Notes: a model not told the origin generated them from the sequence alone. Counted from the first letter of the stretch, positions 18,541-27,746 are shown. The stretch is DNA of 64,000 bases from Kribbella flavida DSM 17836 (GCF_000024345.1 NC_013729.1:434001-498000); one strand, 5' to 3'. Made by a program: numbers and translations.

Positions 18541-20949
18541 CTATCGGCGCGGGCCGCCGCAGTTCGGGTACTTCGGGTGCCAGGGTGGGCACTGGGGGAT
18601 GCTCGGGGGAGCGCCCGTGGTCGGGGGGTTCGGCGGAGCGGGACTGTTCGGGGGAACGGGCGGCTGCTCGCCGTTGCCCCTGGAGATGTGCAGGGTGACC
18701 ATCGAACCCTCGGGGGCGCCGTCGCGCTGGCGCGGAGAAGTGTAGGCGACGGTGCCGGCGGCCTCGGTGGACCTGACCTGCTCGGGAGACACGGTGACCT
18801 GGAAGCCGGCCTGCTGCAGCCGGTTGGTGGCGTCCTGAACGTTCATCCCGTTCACGAACGGGAGATCCTTGACGTCACCGCGCACGGTCTTGTCGGTGGG
18901 AGCCGCGAAGCGCGTCGGCGGGGTGCCGGCCAGTGCCTTCTGCATCGCGATCTTCCAGATCGGTCCGGCGGTGCCGGAACCGCTCGCGTCCCGAATGTCC
19001 TCGCCGTCCAGCGTGTGGCCGCGCATCAGGTCCGTGTACGGCAGGTCGGCGTCGGCGACGACGGCGGCCGCCGCCAGCCGCGACGAGTAACCGGCGTACC
19101 AGACGGCCTTGTTGAACTGGATCGTTCCGGTCTTGCCGGCCAGGTCGCTGTTGCCGAACTTCAGGGCCTGACCGGTGCCGGGCGGCTCCATCACCTCGTG
19201 CAGCACCCGGTTCACACCGTCGGCGACCGAGGGCTCCAGCGCCTGGTTGCACTCCACGCCCGGCGTGCTGATCGGCTTGCCGCCGAGGCTGGTGATCGAG
19301 GTGACGACGAGCGGCTTGCAGTACTTGCCGCGCGCGGCGAACGTCGCGTACGCGTTGCTCAGCATCAACGGGCTGACGTTGTCGATGCCCAGCGTCATCG
19401 AGATGACCTGCTGCAGCGGCTGCCCGTTCTGCGCGTCCCTCAGGCCGAGCTTGGCGGCCAGGGTGGCGATCGAGCACAGGCCGACGCGCTGGGACAGTTG
19501 CAGGAAGTAGGTGTTGGTCGACGCCTGCGCGGCCTGGATCATCGTCAGGTCGCCCTTGGCCGCCGTCGAGTTCCTCGGGTTGTACTTGGGGTCGCGGGTG
19601 GTCCCGGTGCAGGTGGTGAACTTGAGATGTCCCATGGACATCTGGGCCGGCGAGTTGATCCGGTAGTTCAGCGGGATGCCCTTCTGGATCGCCGCGGCGA
19701 TCGTGAACGCCTTCATCGTCGACCCGATCTGGAAGCCGCCGTAGCCTCCCGCGTAGGTCTTCTCGACGTTGTAGTTGTACGACGTCTCCCGCTTGCTCTT
19801 GTCCTGCCCGTACGGCCGGCTCTGGGCCATCGCCTTCACCAGACCGGTGCCGGGCTGCACCATCGTGACCGCCGCGACCGCGGTGTCGGACCGCTTGGTC
19901 CGCTCCTTGATCGCCGCCTCGGCCGCGCGCTGGGCCTTGAGGTCCAAGGAGGTCTTGACGGTGATGCCGGCGGTCTTGATGTAGTGCGCGCGAGCCTTCT
20001 CGTCCTTGCCCAAGGCCGGGTTGTCCAGCAGCTTGGAGACGACGTACTCGCAGTAGAACGGGTACTTCGAGGCGGCGCAGCCGTTCGGGACCCGCTGGAC
20101 CTTCTTCGGGTCGTAGACCGGGGTGCGGATCGCGTCGTTGGCCTGCTTGGCGGTGATGATGCTCAGTTCCTGCATCCGGCGCAGGACCAGGTCACGGCGG
20201 TCCTTGGCCCGCGCGGCGTTGTTGGTCGGGTCGTAGCCTCTGGGGTTCTTCACCAGACCGGCGAGCAGCGCGGCCTGCGGCAGGGTGAGCTTCGCGGCGG
20301 TCGTCGAGAAGTAGTGCCGGGCCGCGGCCTCGACGCCGTACGCGCCGTCGCCGAAGTTCGCCAGGTTCAGGTACTTCTCCAGGATCTCGTCCTTGGAGAA
20401 CTGCTTCTCCACCGCGACCGCGTAGCGCAGCTCGGCGATCTTGCGCTGGTACGTCGAGGCGGTCGCCCGCTGGTACTCCTCCGGCGTCTTCGCCTTCGCG
20501 ATCAGGCTCAGCTTCACGTACTGCTGGGTGATGCTCGAACCGCCCTGCTGCACCGAGCCCTCGCTCTGGTTGCGCAGCATCGCGCGCAGCGTGCCCTTCG
20601 CGTCCATCGCGCCGTGCTCGTAGAACCGGTCGTCCTCGATGGCGATGATCGCCTTGCGCATGATCGGGTTGATCTGGTCGAGCCTGACCAGGTTGCGGTT
20701 CTGCTCGAAGAGGTTCGCGATCAGGGTGCCGTCGGCGGCGACGATCTTGCTTTTCACCGCGAGCGGAGCGGTCTTCAGCTCCTGCGGCAGGTCCTGCAGG
20801 GTCTCGTGGGTTTTGTCCGTGCTGTAGTCGGCCAGCCCGACGAAGGGGATTGCGAGCCCGGCCGCCAGGGCGCCGGACAACGCGCTCACCCCGAGGAACA
20901 GCACCACCGACTGGACGACGCCTCGATCGTTTTTCTCCCTCACGCGCAT
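18541..20949 (-). CDS. Bifunctional penicillin-binding protein (class A) with PASTA domain
   Basis: 802 aa. One N-terminal transmembrane segment (residues about 12-35), a GT51 transglycosylase domain with IAIEDDRFYEHGAMD (catalytic Glu about 104) and GGSSITQQYVK, then a transpeptidase domain with SxxK in GSTMKAFT (about residue 412), SxN in ASTNTYF (about 477) and KTG in AGKTGT (about 606). Residues about 695-765 are one PASTA domain (LPFVNGMNVQDATNRLQQAG), followed by a Pro-rich tail. It polymerises and cross-links peptidoglycan. ATG at 20949, with a TAGGCT box 7 nt upstream and a CRP-type site 46 nt upstream. Confidence 0.95.
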   Translation of the reverse strand: MRVREKNDRGVVQSVVLFLGVSALSGALAAGLAIPFVGLADYSTDKTHETLQDLPQELKTAPLAVKSKIVAADGTLIANLFEQNRNLVRLDQINPIMRKAIIAIEDDRFYEHGAMDAKGTLRAMLRNQSEGSVQQGGSSITQQYVKLSLIAKAKTPEEYQRATASTYQRKIAELRYAVAVEKQFSKDEILEKYLNLANFGDGAYGVEAAARHYFSTTAAKLTLPQAALLAGLVKNPRGYDPTNNAARAKDRRDLVLRRMQELSIITAKQANDAIRTPVYDPKKVQRVPNGCAASKYPFYCEYVVSKLLDNPALGKDEKARAHYIKTAGITVKTSLDLKAQRAAEAAIKERTKRSDTAVAAVTMVQPGTGLVKAMAQSRPYGQDKSKRETSYNYNVEKTYAGGYGGFQIGSTMKAFTIAAAIQKGIPLNYRINSPAQMSMGHLKFTTCTGTTRDPKYNPRNSTAAKGDLTMIQAAQASTNTYFLQLSQRVGLCSIATLAAKLGLRDAQNGQPLQQVISMTLGIDNVSPLMLSNAYATFAARGKYCKPLVVTSITSLGGKPISTPGVECNQALEPSVADGVNRVLHEVMEPPGTGQALKFGNSDLAGKTGTIQFNKAVWYAGYSSRLAAAAVVADADLPYTDLMRGHTLDGEDIRDASGSGTAGPIWKIAMQKALAGTPPTRFAAPTDKTVRGDVKDLPFVNGMNVQDATNRLQQAGFQVTVSPEQVRSTEAAGTVAYTSPRQRDGAPEGSMVTLHISRGNGEQPPVPPNSPAPPNPPTTGAPPSIPQCPPWHPKYPNCGGPRR

Positions 20950-20994
20950 GGGGCAAAGCCTACGTGATCGGAGCGGCACGCCGGAGGGCCGAAA

Positions 20995-21008
20995 GTGATC
21001 TACATCAC
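20995..21008. promoter_or_regulatory. CRP/GlxR-type site before the PBP gene
   Basis: GTGA-TCTACA-TCAC is a perfect palindromic core of the actinobacterial CRP/GlxR consensus TGTGA-NNTANN-TCACA, including the central TA. Its centre is about 52 bp upstream of the PBP start codon, which is also the likely transcription start. A crp gene is in this window at 30952-31629. Confidence 0.65.
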
Positions 21009-21106
21009 GCCAACCGAAACGTGTTCAGCGGCGTCAGGAACGGTCCCCGGGTCCCGCGTACGCCGGTCCGCCGGGCACCCGGCCGGCGAAAATCATCCGA
21101 AAGGAG

Positions 21107-21150
21107 GACGGCCGGCGGACCCACCGGGACAGGTGGGTCCGCCGGCCGTC
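21107..21150 (-). terminator. Terminator downstream of lon
   Basis: Perfect 19-bp inverted repeat (21107-21125 with 21132-21150), 6-nt loop GGGACA, 80 nt past the lon stop codon. Confidence 0.88.
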
Positions 21151-21229
21151 AGGGGTTTCCGGCGGGTCCGGCCGACGAGGCCGGCAGCCCGGCCGATCCG
21201 CCAGGGGGAGGCGGACCGGCCGGACCGGG

Positions 21230-23584
21230 TCAGGCGGCGTACTGGTGGGCGTCGACCTGGGCCGGAACCAGGGCCAGGTCGAGCACCTCCCGCACGTCGC
21301 TGACCGGGTGGACCGTCAGCTCGGCCAGCACGGAGGCGGGCACGTCCTCCAGGTCCGGCTCGTTGCGCTTCGGGATCAGGATCGTGGTCAGTCCGGCCCG
21401 GTGGGCGGCGAGCAGCTTCTGCTTCACCCCACCGATCGGCAGGACGCGGCCGGTCAGCGACACCTCACCGGTCATCGCGACCTCCGAGCGGACCGGCCGT
21501 CCGGACAGCAGCGATGCCAGCGCGGTCGTCATCGTGACACCAGCCGACGGCCCGTCCTTCGGGACCGCTCCGGCCGGCACGTGGATGTGCGCGTTGCGCT
21601 CGGCCAGGTCGCCGACCGGCAGGCCCAGCTCCGCGCCGTGCGAGCGCAGGTAGGACAGCGCGATCTGCGCCGACTCCTTCATCACGTCGCCGAGCTGACC
21701 GGTCAGCGTGACGCCGGTGGCGCCGGTCTCCTTGTCCGCCAGCGACGCCTCGACGAAGAGCACGTCACCACCGGCTCCGGTCACGGCCAGTCCGGTCGCG
21801 ACGCCCGGCAGCGCGGTCCGCTCGGCCGACTCCGGCGTGAACTTCGGCGAGCCCAGGTAACCCTTGAGGTTCTCGGCCGCGATCGTCACCGAACCGCCGA
21901 GGTCCTCGCCGAGCGCCAGCTTCGCCGTCACCTTCCGCAGTACGCGGGAGATGGACCGCTCGAGCTGCCGTACGCCGGCCTCCCGGGTGTACTCGCCGGC
22001 CAGCAGGCGCAGCGCCGAGTCCTCGACACTGACCTCCTCGGCCGACAGGCCGGCCCGTTCCAGCTGGCGCGGGAGCAGGTGGTCGCGGGCGATGACAACC
22101 TTCTCGTCCTCGGTGTAGCCGTCCAGCTGCACCAGTTCCATCCGGTCCAGCAGCGGCGCCGGGATCGAGTCGAGCACGTTCGCCGTGGCCAGGAAGACCA
22201 CGTCGGACAGGTCCAGCTCGACCTCGAGGTAGTGGTCCCGGAAGGTGTGGTTCTGGGCCGGGTCGAGGACCTCCAGCAGCGCGGCGGTCGGGTCGCCCCG
22301 GTAGTCCGCGCCCACCTTGTCGATCTCGTCCAGCAGCACCACCGGGTTCATCGAACCCGCTTCGGTGATGGCCCGGACGATCCGGCCCGGCAGCGCACCG
22401 ACGTACGTCCGGCGGTGGCCACGGATCTCGGCCTCGTCCCGGACACCGCCCAGCGCGACCCGGACGAACTTGCGGCCCATCGCACGGGCCACCGACTCGC
22501 CCAGCGAGGTCTTACCCACGCCAGGAGGACCGACCAGGGCCAGTACGGCGCCACTGCGGCGTCCGCCGACCACGCCGAGGCCACGGTCCGCGCGGCGGCG
22601 CCGTACGGCCAGGTACTCGGTGATGCGCTCCTTGACGTCGTCCAGGCCGGCGTGGTCCGCGTCCAGCACGGCCCGGGCCTCCCGGATGTCGTAGCTGTCC
22701 TCGGTCCGCTCGTTCCAGGGCATCTCCAGGACGGTGTCCAGCCAGGTCCGGATCCAGCCGACCTCGGGGGACTGCTCGGCCGTCCGCTCCAGCTTGTCGA
22801 CCTCGGTCAGCGCGGCCTTGCGGACGTGCTCCGGCAGGTCGGCCGCCTCGACGCGGGCGCGGTAGTCCTCCTCCTCGGAGGCGGTGGAGCCGTCCAGCTC
22901 CGCCAGCTCCTTGCGGACGGCGGCCAGCTGCTGGCGAAGCAGGAACTCGCGCTGCTGCTTCTCCATGCCCTCCTGAACGTCCTTCTGGATGGACTCCGAC
23001 ACCTCGAGCTCGGCCAGGTGGTCCTTCACCCAGCCGATCAGCTTGGTCAGCCGCTCGGTGACGTTCGCGTTCTCCAGCAGCTCCAGCTTCTGCGCGTCGC
23101 TCAGGTACGACGCGTAGCCGGCCAGGTCGGACAGCTCGGCCGGAGCGTTCACCTGCCGCACCGAGTCGATCACCTGCCACGCGCCACGGCGTTCCAGCAC
23201 GCTGGTGATCAGGGTCTTGTACTCGCGGGCGAGCTCAGCCGACTGAGCGTCGGTGATCTCGTTCAGCACCGTGGCGCCGACCCAGAGGGCGGCCCCCGGA
23301 CCGGTGGTACCGGCGCCGATCAGGACCCGGGCGGTGCCCCGGATCACGGCCGCCTGGGCGCCGCCGGGCAGCCGGCCGATCTGCTCGATCTCGCCGAGCG
23401 TTCCGGCCTTGGCATATTTCCCGTCCAGCCGCGGCACCAGCAGCACCTGGTCCTGACCGGAGGCCTGCGCCGCGTCGATCGCCGCGCGGGCCTCGGTGTC
23501 GGCCAGTCGCACGGGCACGACCATTCCGGGCAGGACCACGACGTCGTCCAGCGGCAGAACAGGAAGATTCAACGTCTCAGTCAC
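21230..23584 (-). CDS. lon: ATP-dependent protease Lon
   Basis: 784 aa, normal for bacterial Lon. Residues about 1-200 are the substrate-binding LAN domain, then a coiled coil. The AAA+ module has Walker A GPPGVGKTSLG (about residue 355) and Walker B VVLLDEIDKVG. The protease domain has the catalytic Ser in KDGPSAGV (about 679) and Lys in GGVKQKLLAA (about 721). It degrades misfolded and regulatory proteins in the cytoplasm. GTG start at 23584. A HAIR-like palindrome lies 22 nt upstream, so heat-shock control by HspR is likely. Confidence 0.96.
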   Translation of the reverse strand: MTETLNLPVLPLDDVVVLPGMVVPVRLADTEARAAIDAAQASGQDQVLLVPRLDGKYAKAGTLGEIEQIGRLPGGAQAAVIRGTARVLIGAGTTGPGAALWVGATVLNEITDAQSAELAREYKTLITSVLERRGAWQVIDSVRQVNAPAELSDLAGYASYLSDAQKLELLENANVTERLTKLIGWVKDHLAELEVSESIQKDVQEGMEKQQREFLLRQQLAAVRKELAELDGSTASEEEDYRARVEAADLPEHVRKAALTEVDKLERTAEQSPEVGWIRTWLDTVLEMPWNERTEDSYDIREARAVLDADHAGLDDVKERITEYLAVRRRRADRGLGVVGGRRSGAVLALVGPPGVGKTSLGESVARAMGRKFVRVALGGVRDEAEIRGHRRTYVGALPGRIVRAITEAGSMNPVVLLDEIDKVGADYRGDPTAALLEVLDPAQNHTFRDHYLEVELDLSDVVFLATANVLDSIPAPLLDRMELVQLDGYTEDEKVVIARDHLLPRQLERAGLSAEEVSVEDSALRLLAGEYTREAGVRQLERSISRVLRKVTAKLALGEDLGGSVTIAAENLKGYLGSPKFTPESAERTALPGVATGLAVTGAGGDVLFVEASLADKETGATGVTLTGQLGDVMKESAQIALSYLRSHGAELGLPVGDLAERNAHIHVPAGAVPKDGPSAGVTMTTALASLLSGRPVRSEVAMTGEVSLTGRVLPIGGVKQKLLAAHRAGLTTILIPKRNEPDLEDVPASVLAELTVHPVSDVREVLDLALVPAQVDAHQYAA

Positions 23585-23606
23585 GCTGTCACACCCTCAC
23601 TTGAAG

Positions 23607-23627
23607 ATTGAGTCTGACAGGCTCAAC
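23607..23627 (-). promoter_or_regulatory. HAIR-like (HspR) operator of lon
   Basis: TTGAGT-N7-GCTCAA at 23608-23626 matches the HspR consensus CTTGAGT-N7-ACTCAAG at 11 of 14 positions with the exact 7-nt spacer. It is 22-43 nt upstream of the lon start codon. Confidence 0.7.
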
Positions 23628-23669
23628 GGCGGGCCCCACCTGGTCATTCCCGGCCCATCCGGCGTTCGC

Positions 23670-24674
23670 TCACGGCGAAGGCGGGGCCAGCGACTCGGCC
23701 AGCCAGTCCGCGAGCGTCTCGGCGTACTCGATGCGTTCGGCAGACCTCAGTGGGGTGAGCAGCCGGTGCCAATTGAGCACCCGGCCCGTTCGAGCGACCC
23801 GCAGCGCGAGGTCGCAGTCCGCCACCAGGTGGGCGCGGTCGTACTCCGCGGTCCACGGCTCCAGATAGACGTCCCGCAGCCGGCCGACTTGTGCACTCGT
23901 GAACCGCCGATCCCGGCCGACATTGTCGAGGACTCCGACCAGTACGCCGAACGGGTGGCTCACCGAGGCATCACCCCAGTCGAAGAACCGGTACTCGCCG
24001 CTCCGGCCGAGCAGCACGTTGTCGTCGTGCAGATCGTCGTGCTGCAGCGACGGGGCAATCCCCCCGGCCGTCAGCTCGGCACACCACCGATTGTGCTCGG
24101 CGGCCAGCCCACGAAGCGCAGAGTACTGCGCTGTCGTGAGCCCGCCGGGACGGCCGGGCAGCAGCTCGTCAGGGCGCGCCAGCACCTCGCCGAGCCGACC
24201 GGGCTGCACGGACGGACGCAGATCCGGTACACCGAGCGCCAGCAGCTCGTCCGCGTGCGGCATCAGCGCCCGCTGCAGCTCCGCATGCTCCGCCAGTGCG
24301 CCTTCCCACCAGCGAAGATCTCCATCCACCGCGAGGCGATGCTTGAGCGGCTCACCGCCGTCCAAGGTCAACGACCAGGCGCGCCGGTCGTCGACGGCGA
24401 CGACATCGGTCGTCCACCGGGACGACGCCCAGTCCCGCAGCGCGGACAGCAGCCGAGGCTCGTACGCCGTACCGCTCCCGTTGGCCTTGAACCACACCGT
24501 GCCGGTACTCGTCGGCACCCGCATCGTGGCGGACCACGGCATCAGCCGAGGCTCGGAGACCGGCCCGGTCACCGACTCCCCGGCCGCCGCCAGGCGCTCG
24601 TGGATCCAGTCGACGGCCTCGGCCCGCCAGGACGCGGTCGCCCAGACTTGCGGCGGCCGGACCGGAGCTGTCAC
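23670..24674 (-). CDS. Aminoglycoside phosphotransferase-family kinase
   Basis: 334 aa. The C-terminal kinase lobe has the Brenner motif LQHDDLHDDNVLL (HxDxxxxN, about residue 210) and the metal-binding FFDWGD (about 232). The N-terminal lobe has TVWFKANGSG in place of a typical P-loop. It is probably a small-molecule kinase; drug resistance cannot be inferred. Read from GTG 24674, 4 nt after the ArsA-like gene, so it is the last gene of that operon and converges on no other gene. Confidence 0.85.
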   Translation of the reverse strand: MTAPVRPPQVWATASWRAEAVDWIHERLAAAGESVTGPVSEPRLMPWSATMRVPTSTGTVWFKANGSGTAYEPRLLSALRDWASSRWTTDVVAVDDRRAWSLTLDGGEPLKHRLAVDGDLRWWEGALAEHAELQRALMPHADELLALGVPDLRPSVQPGRLGEVLARPDELLPGRPGGLTTAQYSALRGLAAEHNRWCAELTAGGIAPSLQHDDLHDDNVLLGRSGEYRFFDWGDASVSHPFGVLVGVLDNVGRDRRFTSAQVGRLRDVYLEPWTAEYDRAHLVADCDLALRVARTGRVLNWHRLLTPLRSAERIEYAETLADWLAESLAPPSP

Positions 24675-24678
24675 GTGG

Positions 24679-25800
24679 TCAGGCGGTGAGCAGGTCGCCG
24701 ATGCGGCGCAGGCCGGAGAGGTCGTGCACGTCGTCGGCGAGGGCGGGCACGTCGACGGTGGGGATCGAGCGATGGCCGCGGCGGAAGCGGTCGGCGCGTT
24801 TGGTGTCGCCGACGACCTGCTGCATCCGGTCCGCGTGCAGCCGCAGGACGGCGGTGGTCAGCTCCGACTTGCCCGCCTCGGCCAGCTTCTCCGCGGCCGC
24901 CAGCGAGCGCTCCGCCGACAGCTCCGGTGCGTGCGTCGTCGTCATCCGGTTCAGCACGACGCCGGCCAGCGGCATCCGCTCCTCGCGCAGCCGCTCGGTG
25001 AAGTACGAGGCCTCGCGCAGCGCGTCGTTCTGCGGCGCGGCCACCACCAGGAACGCCGTGTGCGGCTCCCGCAGCAGCGCGACGGTCTTCTCTGCCCGCT
25101 CGCGGAATCCACCGAACAGCGTGTCGAAGGCGGCCGCAAACGTCTGCACGTCGGTCAGCACCTGCGCCCCGAGCACCTTGTTCATCACCGACATCGCCAG
25201 GTTCACGCCGGCCGACATCAACCGCAGCGGCCCGCGCGCCGGCGCCAGCAGCAGCCGCAGGAACCGGCCCTCCAGCAGCGACGCCAGCCGTTCCGGTGCG
25301 TCCAGGAAGTCCAGTGCGGATCGCGACGGCGGCGTGTCCACGACGATGAGGTCCCACTCGCCGGTCCGCTCGGCCTGCTTGTGCAACTGACCGAGCTTCT
25401 CCATCGCCATGTACTCCTGGGTGCCCGCGAACGACGACGAGAGCGCCACGTAGAACGGGTTCGCCAGGATCTGCTCGGCCTTCTCCGGCGTCGCGTGGGC
25501 CAGCACCACCTCGTCGAAGGTGCGCTTCATGTCCAGCATCATCGCGTCCAGGCTGCCGCCGTTGGCGCCGTCGACGTCCTTGACCGCGCGCGGGGTGTTG
25601 TCCAGCTCGGTCAGCCCCAGCGACTGCGCCAGCCGCCGGGCCGGGTCGATGGTCAGCACGACGACCTTGCGGCCGCGCTCGGCCGCCCGCAACCCGAGAG
25701 CGGCCGCGGTGGTGGTCTTGCCGACCCCGCCCGACCCGCAGGTCACCACGATGCGCGTGGCCGGGTCGTCGATCAGAGCGTCCAGGTCCAGGGCGGTCAC
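24679..25800 (-). CDS. ArsA/GET3-family ATPase (second of pair)
   Basis: 373 aa. Deviant Walker A CGSGGVGKTTTAAALG (residues about 21-36), switch I TIDPARRLAQSLGL, switch II VVDTPPSRSALDFL, and NRMTTTHAP. Members of this group in actinomycetes occur as adjacent pairs; the partner here is upstream with a GTGA overlap. The pair probably forms a heteromeric nucleotide-dependent complex. True arsenite export is unlikely since no arsB/arsR genes accompany it. Confidence 0.88.
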   Translation of the reverse strand: MTALDLDALIDDPATRIVVTCGSGGVGKTTTAAALGLRAAERGRKVVVLTIDPARRLAQSLGLTELDNTPRAVKDVDGANGGSLDAMMLDMKRTFDEVVLAHATPEKAEQILANPFYVALSSSFAGTQEYMAMEKLGQLHKQAERTGEWDLIVVDTPPSRSALDFLDAPERLASLLEGRFLRLLLAPARGPLRLMSAGVNLAMSVMNKVLGAQVLTDVQTFAAAFDTLFGGFRERAEKTVALLREPHTAFLVVAAPQNDALREASYFTERLREERMPLAGVVLNRMTTTHAPELSAERSLAAAEKLAEAGKSELTTAVLRLHADRMQQVVGDTKRADRFRRGHRSIPTVDVPALADDVHDLSGLRRIGDLLTA

Positions 25801-26747
25801 GGGCGCAGCTCCTCGGCCAGGTCGAACAGGGCGCCGTGGTCGATGCCGTCCGGCAGCAGGCCGAGCTCGGTCACTTTCTTGCCCAGGGCATCAATGCGGT
25901 CGCGGTTCTCCCGTTCCAGCCCGACCCGGACGGCGTGGTCGCGCGCCTCGGCGGCCAGCGTGCCCACCATCTCCTTGGTCGCGGTGATGCCGGCCGCCTT
26001 CAGTCCCCGGGTGAGCTCCGCGGCCGGCAGCTTCTCCTTCACCGCCAGCGCGAGCATCTCGTCGTCGAGCGGGCTGCGGCGGACCATGTTCACCACGATC
26101 GAGCCGATCCGCAGGTCCAGCGCCTCGAGCTGCTCGACGGCGTCCAGCGTCTCCTGGACCGGCATCTCCTCCAGCAGCGTGACCAGGTGGACCCGGGTGA
26201 CGTCGGAGCGCAGCATGCCCATGATCGCGTCGGCCTGGTTCCGGATCGGGCCGACCTTGGCCAGCCCGGCGACCTCGTGGTTCACGTTCAGGAACGGGCC
26301 GATCCGGCCGGTCGGCGGCGCGTCCAGCACGACCGCGTCGTACGCGAGCCGGCCGTGCGCCTTGCGCCGGGTCGCCTCGTACACCTTGCCGGTGAGCAGC
26401 ACGTCCCGCAGGCCCGGCGCGATCGTGGTGACGAAGTCAACCGCGCCGACCTTGTCGAGCGCCTTGCCGGCCCGGCCGAGGTGGTAGTACATGTCGAGGT
26501 ACTCCAGCAGCGCGGCCTCGGCGTCCACCGCCAGCCCGAACACCTCGCCGCCCGCAGGACCGACGGCGATCCGGCGTTCGACGTACGGCAGCGGCGGGAC
26601 GTCGAACAGCTGGGCGAGGCCCTGGCGGCCCTCGACCTCCACGAGCAGCACGCGCTTGCCCTGGTCGGCCAGCGAGAGCGCCATGGCAGCGGCCACGGTG
26701 GTCTTGCCGGTGCCGCCCTTGCCGGTCACCACATGCAACCTCGCCAT
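25797..26747 (-). CDS. ArsA/GET3-family ATPase (first of pair)
   Basis: 316 aa. Walker A TGKGGTGKTTVAAAMA (residues about 7-22), switch region VEVEGRQGLAQLFDVPPL and VVLDAPPTGRIGPFL. It lacks the DPAR sequence of its partner (here EGRQ), so the two are not interchangeable copies. ATG at 26747 is chosen, with TACGCT exactly 7 nt upstream suggesting leaderless transcription; a longer reading from 26780 lacks support. Confidence 0.88.
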   Translation of the reverse strand: MARLHVVTGKGGTGKTTVAAAMALSLADQGKRVLLVEVEGRQGLAQLFDVPPLPYVERRIAVGPAGGEVFGLAVDAEAALLEYLDMYYHLGRAGKALDKVGAVDFVTTIAPGLRDVLLTGKVYEATRRKAHGRLAYDAVVLDAPPTGRIGPFLNVNHEVAGLAKVGPIRNQADAIMGMLRSDVTRVHLVTLLEEMPVQETLDAVEQLEALDLRIGSIVVNMVRRSPLDDEMLALAVKEKLPAAELTRGLKAAGITATKEMVGTLAAEARDHAVRVGLERENRDRIDALGKKVTELGLLPDGIDHGALFDLAEELRP

Positions 26748-26841
26748 GGTCCCCAGCGTAGGGCGTGGCCCACAGCACACCGACCGCGGCGGTGGACGGG
26801 GAAGCTATTGAGCGGGGGAGGCGCCCGTTAGAGTCCATCTC

Positions 26842-27003
26842 ATGAAGAAGTTCGAGTACTTCACCGCGCCGCTGCTGGTCCACTCGACCAAGGAGATCCT
26901 GGACAACTTCGGCCAGGACGGCTGGGAGCTGGTCCAGGTCGTCCCGGGCCTGAACCCGGAAAACCTGGTCGCCTACTTCAAGCGGGAGATCACCGAGTCA
27001 TGA
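26842..27003 (+). CDS. DUF4177 small protein
   Basis: 53 aa: KKFEYFTAPLLVHSTKEIL at the N-terminus and WELVQVVPGLNPENLVAYFK in the second half, the alpha/beta pattern of DUF4177 proteins. Function unknown. TAGAGT lies 7 nt before the ATG (leaderless type). Its stop overlaps the RidA start (ATGA), so the two are translated together. Divergent from the ArsA pair, with a 94-bp space between starts. Confidence 0.88.
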   Translation: MKKFEYFTAPLLVHSTKEILDNFGQDGWELVQVVPGLNPENLVAYFKREITES

Positions 27004-27461
27004 GCCACCCCGAGGAGAACCTGGCCGAGCTCGGCCTGAAACTGCCCGAGGTCGCCAAGCCGGTCGCCGCCTACGTCACTGCGCTACGCACCGGCAACCT
27101 GGTCTACACCTCCGGGCAGCTGCCGCTGCGTGAAGGCACTTTGATCGCCACCGGCAAGGTCGGCGCCGAGGTGACCCCGGAGGTGGCCGCCGAGTGCGCC
27201 CAGCAGTGTGCGCTGAACGCCCTGGCCGCCGTCAAGGCGGAGATCGGCGACCTGGCCCAGGTGAAGCGGGTCGTCAAGGCGGCCGCGTTCATCGCCTCGA
27301 CACCGGACTTCACCGGCCAGGCGCAGGTCGCCAACGGCGCCTCCGAGCTGTTCGGCCAGGTCTTCGGCGAAGCCGGTCAGCACGCCCGCAGCGCGGTCGG
27401 CGTACCAGTGCTGCCGCTGGATGCCCCGGTCGAGGTGGAGCTGATCGTCGAGGTCGCCTGA
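27000..27461 (+). CDS. RidA family protein
   Basis: 153 aa. It has the RidA/YjgF fold: YTSGQLPLREG, CALNALAAVKAEIGDL and a C-terminal SAVGVPVLPLDAPVEVELIV where the catalytic Arg (HARSAVGV) and a Glu close the ligand pocket. RidA proteins hydrolyse reactive enamines/imines from amino acid metabolism. This is the longer actinobacterial form. Coupled by ATGA to DUF4177; a small hairpin (CGCTGC/GCAGCG, 27475-27495) follows the stop. Confidence 0.9.
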   Translation: MSHPEENLAELGLKLPEVAKPVAAYVTALRTGNLVYTSGQLPLREGTLIATGKVGAEVTPEVAAECAQQCALNALAAVKAEIGDLAQVKRVVKAAAFIASTPDFTGQAQVANGASELFGQVFGEAGQHARSAVGVPVLPLDAPVEVELIVEVA

Positions 27462-27601
27462 CCGTACGCCGTACCGCTGCTTGCGCGCCGCAGCGCCAAC
27501 GGCACCACCACGGCCTGCGCCACCCGGCGCTCGCAAGGGGACTGCGGTGCGTGCGGCGCATGGTGAGAGCGCCCTGCGGCGCTGAACCCAACATCACCGC
27601 G

Positions 27602-27746
27602 GGGCTTGTGCCGGACCCAGCACCACCGCGGCGCTTGCGCCGGACCCAGCACCACCGCGGCGCTTGCGCCGGACCCAGCACCACCGCGGCGCTTGCGCCG
27701 GACCCAGCACCACCGCGGCGCTTGCGCCGGACCCAGCACCACCGCG
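27602..27746. repeat. 29-bp tandem repeat (5 units)
   Basis: The intergenic stretch 27462-27800 has no gene; it is filled by a tandem repeat. Four identical 29-bp units follow each other (27631-27659, 27660-27688, 27689-27717, 27718-27746; unit begins GCGCTTGCGCCGG and ends ACCACCGCG). A diverged fifth unit precedes them (27602-27630) and a degenerate partial one before that. There are no spacers. 29 is not a multiple of three, so the array is not an in-frame coding repeat. Confidence 0.92.

Noticed and set aside
18577..20967. Plus-strand frame opposite the PBP
   Set aside because: Shadow of the high-GC codon pattern; PBP motifs are on the minus strand.
24679..26747. Arsenic resistance operon
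   Set aside because: Only ArsA-like ATPases occur, as the conserved pair seen in streptomycetes; no arsR, arsB or arsC is near.
27602..27746. CRISPR array
   Set aside because: The 29-bp units touch each other with no spacers, and no cas genes are near.
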